NCBI GenBank assembly: GCA_964346585.1
Contig: CAYFVQ010000121.1
Location: 1-64,000, forward strand
Reading direction: 5' to 3'
DNA length: 64,000 nucleotides
DNA from: SOIA01 sp964346585
GTDB lineage: Bacteria > Acidobacteriota > Aminicenantia > Aminicenantales > Aminicenantaceae
In this document: in pieces, positions 50,368 to 58,710 of the stretch
Numbering within the stretch: the first letter of the stretch is position 1
How the letters are laid out: each line of letters opens with the position of its first letter
Notes under the pieces: generated by a model
Databases searched by the model: none
What the model saw: the letters and a program-made list of their open reading frames with translations, nothing else
What the model was told of the DNA's origin: nothing
Translations under genes and position numbers: made by a program

Positions 50368-52011
50368 ATGGATGGACGACTCATCATCGAAAACAGACGC
50401 GTGGAGACAAAGGCAAAAATTGAATCCCTCAACCCGACTACCCTTAAACCTTTAGGCGAGGCCTGTCTGGCTTCTTCACAAGAGTGCCGCCACGCTCTCC
50501 AAGCCGCAAAAAAGGCTCTTCCTGCCTGGAAAGGACTATCGCTCAGAGAAAAAAGGAAAATCTTTATCGAAGCTAAAAAAATTCTCCTCCAGAGGAAAAA
50601 TGAGGTGGCTCGTTTGATCACTGCGGAAAAAGGCACTCCTTTCCCAGAATCTTTATCCGTTGAAGTCCTGGGAGTTCTCGAAGCTCTGGATTACTACGGC
50701 CGGAACCTGAAAAAAACATTTCAACGCAAGAAGATGAAGCACCATGTCATTCTTTTTTCCCATAAGAAAAGCCATTTTCGCTTCGAGCCCTTGGGCGTGA
50801 CTCTCATCATTTCCCCCTGGAACTTTCCTTTCCTCATCCCTTGCTGCGATATCCTGAGTGCAATCGCATCTGGAAACACAGTGGTCTTCAAGCCTTCCAC
50901 ATCGACTCCTTTCGCTGGGCTTTTAATCGGCGATATCCTCATCCAAGCGGGTCTCCCCCCGGGAGTTTTGAACATTGTGACCTGCAAAATCCCGCAGGCT
51001 GAAGAAATGGTTCTCCATCCGGAAATACAAACAATCCTATTCACCGGAAGTGTTTCCACCGGAAAAAGAATTTCCGAACTCGCCAGCCGTAATTTAACTC
51101 ATCTCGTTCTCGAACTCGGAGGAAAGGATCCCATGATCGTCCTCAAGGATGCGGACCTGGAAAGAGCCTCCCGAGGAGCGGTCTGGGCGGCCTTCATGAA
51201 CACCGGCCAAAGCTGTGGCTCTGTGGAAAGGCTCTATGTGGCGCGGGAAATCGCCGATGATTTTATTGAAAGGATTCTGAGTCATGTGAAAAAATTAAAG
51301 ACAGGAGATCCTATGGAACCTGGAGTCGATATCGGCCCGTTGACAATTCTCAGTCAGCTTCAGATTGTCGAAGATCATATAAAGGATGCAGTCGAAAAAG
51401 GAGCTCAAGTGCTGTCTGGAGGCGCAGGGATTAAGGAATATCCGGGTTATTTTTTCCAGCCAACAATACTTTCGGGAGTCGACCACTCGATGAAGGTCAT
51501 GAAGGAAGAAACCTTTGGTCCGGTGCTCCCGATCATGGTTTTTTCGGAACCGGAGGAAGCTGTTTCTCTCGCCAATGACTCCGATTATGGGCTGACGGCG
51601 TCCGTCTGGACTCGAGATAAACAAATGGCTGCCTGGATGGCCGAGAGAATCGAGGCGGGGACCATCACGGTGAACGACCACATGTATTCCTTCGCAGAGC
51701 CGGGAGCCATATGGGGAGGAATCAAGCAGACCGGAAGGGGGTACTCCCACGGACCATACGGCCTTCAAGAGCTAGCGAACATCAAATTCATCAGCCATGA
51801 TTTCTCCAGAAAAAAAACTCAGACCTGGTGGTACCCTTACAGTGCCCAATGGCCAAAATTCCTGGAGAAAGCTCTTGATCTTTTTCACCACCATCGAATT
51901 TCAAATAAAATCAAGACCATGCTTTCCCTGCTGCCCCACAGGTCGAGGATTCGCGCGGGCAGCCCTCTTTTCAATTTCATAAAAAATATTCCAAAGATAT
52001 TCAGAAAATGA
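50368..52011 (+). CDS. Aldehyde dehydrogenase family protein
   Basis: NAD(P)-dependent oxidation of an aldehyde to the acid. 547 residues from the ATG at 50368. Signatures are ISPWNFPFLIP, VVFKPSTSTPFAG, FTGSVSTGKRIS, the glutamate block VLELGGKDPMIVL and the catalytic cysteine in NTGQSCGSVERLYV, then KEETFGPVLPIMVF and GAIWGGIKQTGRGYSHG. A C-terminal extension of ~60 residues beyond the usual ALDH core is basic and partly hydrophobic, which may tether it to the membrane. It overlaps the downstream kinase by 4 bases and lies 4 bases after the DUF362 gene. Confidence 0.92.
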   Translation: MDGRLIIENRRVETKAKIESLNPTTLKPLGEACLASSQECRHALQAAKKALPAWKGLSLREKRKIFIEAKKILLQRKNEVARLITAEKGTPFPESLSVEVLGVLEALDYYGRNLKKTFQRKKMKHHVILFSHKKSHFRFEPLGVTLIISPWNFPFLIPCCDILSAIASGNTVVFKPSTSTPFAGLLIGDILIQAGLPPGVLNIVTCKIPQAEEMVLHPEIQTILFTGSVSTGKRISELASRNLTHLVLELGGKDPMIVLKDADLERASRGAVWAAFMNTGQSCGSVERLYVAREIADDFIERILSHVKKLKTGDPMEPGVDIGPLTILSQLQIVEDHIKDAVEKGAQVLSGGAGIKEYPGYFFQPTILSGVDHSMKVMKEETFGPVLPIMVFSEPEEAVSLANDSDYGLTASVWTRDKQMAAWMAERIEAGTITVNDHMYSFAEPGAIWGGIKQTGRGYSHGPYGLQELANIKFISHDFSRKKTQTWWYPYSAQWPKFLEKALDLFHHHRISNKIKTMLSLLPHRSRIRAGSPLFNFIKNIPKIFRK

Positions 52012-52547
52012 AGCCAGAAGCGAAACTTATCGGTTTGACCGGGACAAACGGCTCAGGAAAAGGCGAGGCGGCAGCTTATCTTGAAAAGAAAGGATATGCC
52101 TATTTCTCCCTATCCGATGTGATTCGAGATGCGCTCCACAAAGGCGGGATAGAAGACACACGGGACAACCTTATCGAAAAAGGAAACGAATTGAGAAATA
52201 AGTATGGACCGGATATCCTGGCCAGACTGGTCATGGAAAAAGTGGAAGGCAAGGCTGTCATCGACAGCATCCGCAATCCTTCAGAGGTCGAATACCTGAG
52301 GAAAGAAAAGAAGTTTATTCTTCTGGCAATCGATGCGCCAGTCGAGTTAAGATATGAAAGAGTCAAACAGAGAGGCAGACAGGAATCCGCCTCGACTCTC
52401 GAAGAGTTCATAAAAAAAGAAAAAGAAGAAATGACAGACAGCGAGAAAGGACAACAACTCCACAGTTGCATGAAAATGGCTGATTTTGTCATTATGAATG
52501 ACCGAGCTCTTGAAGATCTACACCGAAAGCTGGAGGAAATAGTATGA
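52008..52547 (+). CDS. P-loop nucleotide kinase, UPF0200/dephospho-CoA kinase-like
   Basis: 179 residues. The P-loop is GLTGTNGSGKGEA, where glycine replaces the usual Ser/Thr after the lysine, as in adenylate kinase and archaeal UPF0200 proteins. Further shared features are SLSDVIRDAL, ENxxxxGNELR-like spacing in NLIEKGNELRNKYGPDILA, DSIRNPSEVEYLR and a helical lid with RYERVKQRGR. Its stop overlaps the dCMP deaminase start (ATGA), which points to a pyrimidine deoxynucleotide substrate, but this is inference from context. Overlap with the aldehyde dehydrogenase suggests one transcript. Confidence 0.75.
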   Translation: MKPEAKLIGLTGTNGSGKGEAAAYLEKKGYAYFSLSDVIRDALHKGGIEDTRDNLIEKGNELRNKYGPDILARLVMEKVEGKAVIDSIRNPSEVEYLRKEKKFILLAIDAPVELRYERVKQRGRQESASTLEEFIKKEKEEMTDSEKGQQLHSCMKMADFVIMNDRALEDLHRKLEEIV

Positions 52548-53053
52548 AGCCGAAAAGAGTTTCAAAGAATCAGTATTATTTGGGTATTGCCGAAGAAGTC
52601 GCCCGGCGCAGCACCTGTTTCCGCCGCTCTTTAGGGGCGATCATCATTCGCGACGACCAGATTATTTCCACTGGATACGTGGGAGCCCCGCGGAAGACCA
52701 AAGATAGCCTCGAGCACGGTTCCTGTCTCAGGGACAAGCTGAATATTCCTCACGGCCAGCGGTATGAACTCTGCCGGAGCGTTCATGCTGAGCAGAATGC
52801 AATCATCAACGCGGCTCGTGCCGGAGTCAGCCTTCTGGGTGGAGACATGTACATCTACGGCAGCGTTGCTGGCAAATTCCAGCCAATAGATGCGTTCCCT
52901 TGCTTCATCTGCAAGAAGATGATCATCAACGCCGGTCTGAACCGCATTATCTGCTCCACAGCTGATGGGAAAATGAAAATTTTCCGCGTGAGTGACTGGG
53001 TCAAGGACTGGAAGGAAGGAGATATCATCGACGACAGCCATCAATACGGCTGA
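52544..53053 (+). CDS. Deoxycytidylate (dCMP) deaminase
   Basis: Converts dCMP to dUMP, a source of dTMP. 169 residues with the zinc-dependent deaminase motifs HAEQNAI (histidine ligand and catalytic glutamate) and PCFICKKM (two cysteine ligands). The N-terminal blocks RSTCFRRSLGAIII, STGYVGAPRK and an extra cysteine in GSCLRDKL are typical of the ComEB/dCMP deaminase family. It overlaps the upstream kinase gene by 4 bases. The next gene starts after a 76-base gap. Confidence 0.92.
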   Translation: MKPKRVSKNQYYLGIAEEVARRSTCFRRSLGAIIIRDDQIISTGYVGAPRKTKDSLEHGSCLRDKLNIPHGQRYELCRSVHAEQNAIINAARAGVSLLGGDMYIYGSVAGKFQPIDAFPCFICKKMIINAGLNRIICSTADGKMKIFRVSDWVKDWKEGDIIDDSHQYG

Positions 53054-53129
53054 TAGGATACAGGTTTCTAATGAAATTCATGAGTCACTCCGCATCTACA
53101 CCAACAATAAAAGTCTTGGAGGCAAAAAA

Positions 53130-55301
53130 ATGAAAACTCAGTCCATAATCCGGCTTCTTCTCGGTCTGTGTTTACTCCTCTGGACTTCACAGGCGTTCTT
53201 TTCCTCAGGACAGGAGAACCAGTCAGCTGCCAAGACCGAAATCAACCTGCTTCAACTTCTGGAAATCACTCCCTCTCCGGAATCCATCGATTACATCCGG
53301 AATAAGACGCAGTTTCAGCTTCACACGTTACTGACAGAGCAGCGTCACCCCAAAACCTGGGACTTGAGTGAGAGGATCCAAAAGGATTCTAGAGCCGGCC
53401 TCAAAATGCTTTTTTCTGTGGATGAAGATATTGTGGACAAGCTCCGTTCCCTATCCAGAGAAAAAGGACCCCTGGAGCAGGCTGTTCAAGCTATCGAAGA
53501 GGCCCTCCTTTCCAACCATAAAATCTACGTCTATGGATGCGGAGCGACTGGCCGTCTGGCAAAGCAGATGGAGAGCACTTTCTGGCGTCCATTCTGGGAA
53601 AAAGTAAAGAGCACAGGCAAGATATGGAAAAAGATCCAATCTCACTTGGGAGAATCTATTGAAAGCCGTCTCATTGGAGAAATGACAGGAGGAGACAGGG
53701 CGCTCATCAGCTCCCTGGAAGGATTTGAGGACCTTCAGCTCATCGGACATCTCCAGCTTGAGGACAGAAAGGTCGAGAAAGGCGATGTGGTCATTTGTGT
53801 GACTGAGGGAGGAGAGACCTCCTCTGTTATCGGCACCATCCTCTCTGCTTTGGACCAGTGGAAGAAAGTCGACGCCTATGATCCGGTTCAGACCAGAAAA
53901 AACCTTTATTTCATCTACAACAATCCTGATGAGAAACTTCTTCCCTTTGACCGGAGTCGAGTTGTTCTTGAAGAGCCCGGAATCACCAAAATCAACCTCA
54001 CCACAGGTCCTCAAGCCATAACCGGATCCACCCGAATGCAGGCCACAACGATCGAAACATTTGTTGTGGGCAATATTCTCCAGTCTGCCATTGACCGGAC
54101 TTTGAGAAAGCACCTCTCAATCAAGGAAATGGAAAAGCTTGGATTTATCACCGAGCAATCCTTGGAGAAAAACTTGGGAGACTTTTCTTGGCTACTGAAG
54201 CAAGTCCAGGCCAACAGTAACGCCGTCGCCAAATTCACGCAGCTTGAAGCACAAACTTACGAAAATGGCCATTTCTCCACATATTTTGCTCAGGAAGGAC
54301 TCATCACAGTCTTTATCGACAGCACCGAGAGGAGTCCCACTTTCCGGCTTTTCCCTCTGGATACAGTCAAGGAAGAGAAAAGAAGATGTTGGATTCAGGT
54401 CTGGACGCCTTCTGCAGGCCTTCAAGAGGCCTGGCAGGCCTTTCTTGGAAGACCCTTCAGAGGTCTGGCCCCTGGATTCTACAGAGGCCCTTTCGAAGAG
54501 AAAATCGATGACCCATACCTCAAGAAAGCTGCACTGGACAGCTTGAAAAATGCTGGAGATGACCAGCAGAATCTCTATGATTTTTCTTTTTCAGATTTCA
54601 ACCTGAGAAATCGAGGCCCAGAACAGGGAGACCTGGGTGTCGCTGTCTGCGTTCAGAATGAAGTGGACGCACTCAAGAAAAAGAATTCTGAGTTCCGAAG
54701 ATTCATCGACCTCTTCACAAGCAACGGGGCAAACATGGCTATCATTCTCATCACAGACAAGTTCCCCGAAGATATGATAAAAATCATAAGAAAAATAGCC
54801 GGGATTGACACTCAAGGAGAAGACACCGTCGTCGCTGTGCACATAAAAAGAAGAAACGACCCCCTTGGCATCAATCAGCAAATCGCCCTTAAAATCCTCC
54901 TCAATGCCCATTCCACCGCAGTCATGGCGCGGCTGGGAAAGGTTATCGGTAACACAATGACCAACGTCAGTCCGAGCAACCTCAAACTCATCGGCCGGGC
55001 GACATACCTCATCCAGTCCCACGTCAATGATACCCTGAGCCGTCCCCAGTGGGTAAAGCTGTATGGCATACAAAAACCGATTTCCTATGGCGAAGCCAAC
55101 GCCGTCCTCTTTGAAGCCATTAGCTTCCTCAAAGATAAACGGGAAGGAGCCGGCCAGACAGCCGAAGTGGCCCTGTCAATCATCCGGATCCTTGAGTCTT
55201 TCCGACAGAAGAGGAATTTCTCCAATGCAGAGGCGTTGAGCATCGTTAATCAAACAGGACTGAGCCAGTACCTAACCGATGTCGCCACTAAATTCAATTA
55301 A
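53130..55301 (+). CDS. Exported double-SIS protein related to MurQ/GCKR
   Basis: 723 residues from the ATG at 53130, set by TTGGAGG upstream and a signal peptide (IIRLLLGLCLLLWTSQA). The first SIS-like domain has YGCGATGRLA (135-144), SLEGFED (195-201), CVTEGGETSSV and TTGPQAITGSTRM (291-303), matching MurQ blocks. The MurQ-type block GKVIGNTMTNVSPSN lies far downstream at 603-617, so two SIS modules are present, as in the glucokinase regulator GCKR. The MurQ glutamate equivalent to E. coli E114 is kept (E197), while the E83 position is not clearly conserved. The downstream NamZ-like gene overlaps by 23 bases. Confidence 0.78.
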   Translation: MKTQSIIRLLLGLCLLLWTSQAFFSSGQENQSAAKTEINLLQLLEITPSPESIDYIRNKTQFQLHTLLTEQRHPKTWDLSERIQKDSRAGLKMLFSVDEDIVDKLRSLSREKGPLEQAVQAIEEALLSNHKIYVYGCGATGRLAKQMESTFWRPFWEKVKSTGKIWKKIQSHLGESIESRLIGEMTGGDRALISSLEGFEDLQLIGHLQLEDRKVEKGDVVICVTEGGETSSVIGTILSALDQWKKVDAYDPVQTRKNLYFIYNNPDEKLLPFDRSRVVLEEPGITKINLTTGPQAITGSTRMQATTIETFVVGNILQSAIDRTLRKHLSIKEMEKLGFITEQSLEKNLGDFSWLLKQVQANSNAVAKFTQLEAQTYENGHFSTYFAQEGLITVFIDSTERSPTFRLFPLDTVKEEKRRCWIQVWTPSAGLQEAWQAFLGRPFRGLAPGFYRGPFEEKIDDPYLKKAALDSLKNAGDDQQNLYDFSFSDFNLRNRGPEQGDLGVAVCVQNEVDALKKKNSEFRRFIDLFTSNGANMAIILITDKFPEDMIKIIRKIAGIDTQGEDTVVAVHIKRRNDPLGINQQIALKILLNAHSTAVMARLGKVIGNTMTNVSPSNLKLIGRATYLIQSHVNDTLSRPQWVKLYGIQKPISYGEANAVLFEAISFLKDKREGAGQTAEVALSIIRILESFRQKRNFSNAEALSIVNQTGLSQYLTDVATKFN

Positions 55302-56568
55302 ATCATTGAACAGACCAAGAGTTCCAACCAAAGGATTTCATTTTTTTCTCATAGGTTTCGTGCTGTTTCTCTGTTCAACAACAGGAAGAGTCTTCCCCTC
55401 TACGGATAAGCTGGTCAAGCTCGGGAACGAAATCTTCCTGAATAAGCTCGCCCCTGCACTCAAAGGAAAATCTCTGGGGCTTGTGATTAACCACACGTCA
55501 ACTCTCCCTTCTGGAAAATCCCTTGTCCAGGCCCTCCTTGAAGAAGGGCATAAGATTCAAGCTATTTTTTCTCCCGAACATGGCCTCAGCGGAAAAGTGG
55601 AAGCTGGAAAAGAGGTTAAAAATAGTGACCTCAAAGGTATAGCGATATACAGCCTTTACGGAGAAACGAGAAAGCCCACGCCTGAGCAGATGGAAGGAAT
55701 CGAATTGTTGATCTACGACATTCAAGATGTCGGTGCCCGATTTTATACCTACATCACGACTCTCAAATATGTCCTCGAAGCCGCAGCCAATGAACAAATT
55801 CCGGTTTATGTTCTGGACAGACCGAATCCCGTAGGCGGAGAAATGGTCGAGGGGCCACTGATGATACCAGCGTTTGAATCTTTCATCGGAGCTCTCCCCA
55901 TCCCGATAAGATACGGCCTCACTTCAGGAGAGCTGGCGATAATGATAAAAGGCGAAAAATGGGTTCCCCAAGATTTTGACCTCCATGTCGTCCGGATGAG
56001 AAACTGGAAAAGACACTTCTACTGGAAAGATACCGGTCTCCTCTGGAAACCCCCATCTCCCAACATGCCTTCGCCAGAAACAGCCCTTCTTTTTCCAGGC
56101 TCATCATTTCTCGCAGCCATACAGCTGAATGAGGGGGGTGGAACTCCTCATCCCTTTCATCAATTCGGAGCGCCCTGGCTTAAGCCTCTTTCCTTGATGA
56201 ATCGGTTGAACGGAGGACAAGATTTCGGTACAGAGCTCGAAGCCATAGCCTACACTCCTCGGTCTCTCCCGGGAAAAGTACTTCACCCCATCTACGAAAA
56301 CAGGACATGCCATGGGGTACGAATAACGATCACCCAAAATGAAAAATTCTTTCCTGTCCGGTTTGCCCTGGAAACCATCAAGGCTCTTCAGGAAGAATGG
56401 CCCGATAACATCTCTTTTGACGCTCTCAAGCTCAACCGGATTTTCGGAAACGAACTCTTGAGCCGTTTCCTCGAAGGGAATATAAAATACGAAACACTTC
56501 TCTCGCGAATGGAGGAAGAGGAGGAATTCTTCAAGCAGCAACGCAAAAAATACTTATTGTACGACTAA
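55279..56568 (+). CDS. DUF1343 protein, NamZ-like exo-beta-N-acetylmuramidase
   Basis: 429 residues with a basic N-terminus and signal peptide (FFLIGFVLFLCSTTG), so exported. Family blocks are GLVINHTSTLPSG, AIFSPEHGLSG (E100), LLIYDIQDVGARFYTYI, VLDRPNPVGG and PSPNMPSPETALLFPG. DUF1343 includes NamZ, which releases N-acetylmuramate from glycan ends. The start overlaps the MurQ-like gene by 23 bases, which strongly suggests coupling and a shared role in peptidoglycan sugar turnover. The reaction here is inferred from the family. Confidence 0.87.
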   Translation: MSPLNSIKSLNRPRVPTKGFHFFLIGFVLFLCSTTGRVFPSTDKLVKLGNEIFLNKLAPALKGKSLGLVINHTSTLPSGKSLVQALLEEGHKIQAIFSPEHGLSGKVEAGKEVKNSDLKGIAIYSLYGETRKPTPEQMEGIELLIYDIQDVGARFYTYITTLKYVLEAAANEQIPVYVLDRPNPVGGEMVEGPLMIPAFESFIGALPIPIRYGLTSGELAIMIKGEKWVPQDFDLHVVRMRNWKRHFYWKDTGLLWKPPSPNMPSPETALLFPGSSFLAAIQLNEGGGTPHPFHQFGAPWLKPLSLMNRLNGGQDFGTELEAIAYTPRSLPGKVLHPIYENRTCHGVRITITQNEKFFPVRFALETIKALQEEWPDNISFDALKLNRIFGNELLSRFLEGNIKYETLLSRMEEEEEFFKQQRKKYLLYD

Positions 56569-56576
56569 CGAATAAT

Positions 56577-56719
56577 GGGGTCAGACTACACTAACTTCAG
56601 TAATTGATTGGGGTCAGTCTTTATCAAAAAGACTTAAAATAAACTTGATTTCAGTTAAGCAGGCGCCGATATTGGCAAAGCCTGACCCCGATTTACTGAA
56701 GTTACTAAGGTCTGACCCC
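56577..56719. repeat. GGGGTCAG inverted repeat between convergent genes
   Basis: The arms GGGGTCAGACTACACTAACT and their imperfect complement ending AAGGTCTGACCCC (about 56693-56719), with a second nested pair GGGGTCAGTCTTT / AAAGCCTGACCCC, sit between the convergent namZ-like and V-ATPase D genes. The repeat may end transcription from both sides. Confidence 0.82.
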
Positions 56720-56725
56720 TATGAC

Positions 56726-57337
56726 TTAATGTTTGCGGACGATTTCCTTGACTCTCATCAGCTGGACTTGATAGGAACGTTCCATCTCCTCCAGCCGGCT
56801 GGAGATGTAGCTAACGGTTTCCTTGATGCTGGGAATGAGGATATGTTCCAGAGCGTTGACCCGACGGCGAGTCACTTCAATCTCATGAGAGAGGAGCTCG
56901 ACCGCCTTCCAGAGTCGCGACATCTCCATTAAATCCTCGAGTATCTCCTGAATTTTTTTTATTCCGATATCGAGCTCGCTTTCCGTGTTGACCAAGTCAT
57001 AGTCAGAGATTTCCATTTCACTTATCTCGAACTGAGGAATGGACACGTTGAAAATCCTTTCTTCCTTGGGGGCCAGCAGCAATTTCCCTTCAGGAATGAG
57101 CTTTTCCAGCTCTCTTTGGGATGAACGCGCACGGACTAAAGCAAAAGAAAGAAAGGCCTTCTTCAACTTGGGACTGATGCCCTCCTGGAGCTCGAAAAGC
57201 CGGCGCATGAGCTGAAGGAAACGGCGCATAATCTCCTCCAACTTGTCTTTGAGAAGCTTGTGGCCTCTTTCCGCCAGAACAAGGCGCCTGCGGAGCCTAA
57301 GAAGCTCCATCCTGTTCGGGTTAACAGAGAGTCTCAT
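56726..57337 (-). CDS. atpD: V/A-type ATP synthase subunit D
   Basis: Central rotor stalk subunit. 203 residues, nearly all helical: two long coiled-coil arms (about 10-75 and 130-200) around a short globular middle. The N-terminal MRLSVNPNRMELLRLRRRL and LAERGHKLLKDK are characteristic of the V-type D family. It is the last gene of the operon; its start overlaps the B subunit stop by 4 bases (ATGA). Confidence 0.95.
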   Translation of the reverse strand: MRLSVNPNRMELLRLRRRLVLAERGHKLLKDKLEEIMRRFLQLMRRLFELQEGISPKLKKAFLSFALVRARSSQRELEKLIPEGKLLLAPKEERIFNVSIPQFEISEMEISDYDLVNTESELDIGIKKIQEILEDLMEMSRLWKAVELLSHEIEVTRRRVNALEHILIPSIKETVSYISSRLEEMERSYQVQLMRVKEIVRKH

Positions 57338-58710
57338 TTTTCTTCAGAATAATATTTTTTCAAGTATTCCGGACGAATTCTCTTGAGTTCCTGTCTCGGC
57401 ATGGTATTCAGAAGCTTCCATCCCAGGTCCAGCGTATCCTGGATGGACCGGGATTCAAACTCACCCTGCCTCACAAACTCATCCTCGAAAAGGTCAGCGA
57501 ACTTCAAGTACTGCTTATCCAGGTCGCTCAGGGCTGCCTCTCCCAGGATCAGGGATAGCTCCCTGGCCTCTTTCCCCCGGGCGTAACACGCAAAGAGCTG
57601 GTTGAGAACATCCGCATGGTCTTCCCGCGTCTTCCCCTCACCAATTCCTTTGTCTTTCAGCCGGGACAGACTGGGAAGCACGTCGATGGGAGGATAGATT
57701 CCCTTTCGATGTATCTCCCGGCTGAGCATGATCTGTCCCTCTGTGATGTAGCCGGTCAGGTCAGCGATGGGGTGCGTTTTGTCATCTTCAGGCATGGTGA
57801 GTATCGGAATAAGAGTTATCGATCCTGTTTTCTTCTTGATCCTCCCCGCTCTCTCGTACATCGACGCCAAGTCAGTGTAGAGATAACCGGGATACCCTCT
57901 CCGTCCTGGTATTTCCTTCCTAGCTGCGGATATCTCCCGCAGGGCTTCGGCATAAAAGGTCATATCCACCAGGATCACCAGGACATGCATATCCAGCTCA
58001 AAAGCGAGGTACTCCGCACAGGTCAATGCTAAACGCGGCGTAGCAATACGTTCGATCGGAGGCTCATTGGCTAAGTTGAGAAAAAGTACGGCTCTCTCTA
58101 ATGCGCCAGTATTCCTGAAATCTTCTATAAAGAAATTCGCTTCTTCGAAAGTGATTCCCATGGCGCCGAAAACCACGGCAAACTTCTCTTCTTTCCCTAA
58201 AACAGCCGCCTGCCGGGCGATCTGGGCCGCGATCCGAGCATGAGGAAGGCCGCTTCCAGAAAAGAGAGGGAGTTTCTGGCCTCTGACGAGTGGGTTCATA
58301 CCATCAATCGAAGAGACTCCGGTTTGAATAAACTCAGACGGATAATCCCGTGCATCAGGATTTATTGGACTTCCTGTGATATCCAACCTTTTCTTCGCAA
58401 TGATTTGAGGGCCTCGGTCCTTTGGATTCCCGGAACCGTCGAAAACTCGACCGATTATCTCCTTTGAGACAGCCAATGTTTGAGAGCGCCCGAGAAACCT
58501 CACCTTGGACTTATCTACATCCAAACCGACTGTGCCTTCAAAGACCTGAACGATGGCTCTCTCCGTCGAGACATCCAACACAGTGCCCCGTCGCAAAAGA
58601 CCTCCCGCTGTCTCGATCTCCACCAGTTCACCGTACTTCACATCCCTTATCTTCTCGACAATAACCAAGGGGCCTACGATATTAGAGACAGTCAAATACT
58701 CTTTATACAT
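57334..58710 (-). CDS. atpB: V/A-type ATP synthase subunit B
   Basis: Non-catalytic regulatory subunit of the A3B3 head. 458 residues from the ATG at 58710. It has the N-terminal barrel (SNIVGPLVIVEKIRDVKYGE), the degenerate nucleotide site GSGLPHARIAAQIARQA in place of a P-loop, and VLVILVDMTFYAEALREISAARKEIPGRRGYPGYLYTDL. These separate it from the catalytic A subunit. An upstream in-frame GTG at 58719 is less likely. It overlaps the A subunit gene by 8 bases. Confidence 0.97.
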   Translation of the reverse strand: MYKEYLTVSNIVGPLVIVEKIRDVKYGELVEIETAGGLLRRGTVLDVSTERAIVQVFEGTVGLDVDKSKVRFLGRSQTLAVSKEIIGRVFDGSGNPKDRGPQIIAKKRLDITGSPINPDARDYPSEFIQTGVSSIDGMNPLVRGQKLPLFSGSGLPHARIAAQIARQAAVLGKEEKFAVVFGAMGITFEEANFFIEDFRNTGALERAVLFLNLANEPPIERIATPRLALTCAEYLAFELDMHVLVILVDMTFYAEALREISAARKEIPGRRGYPGYLYTDLASMYERAGRIKKKTGSITLIPILTMPEDDKTHPIADLTGYITEGQIMLSREIHRKGIYPPIDVLPSLSRLKDKGIGEGKTREDHADVLNQLFACYARGKEARELSLILGEAALSDLDKQYLKFADLFEDEFVRQGEFESRSIQDTLDLGWKLLNTMPRQELKRIRPEYLKKYYSEEK

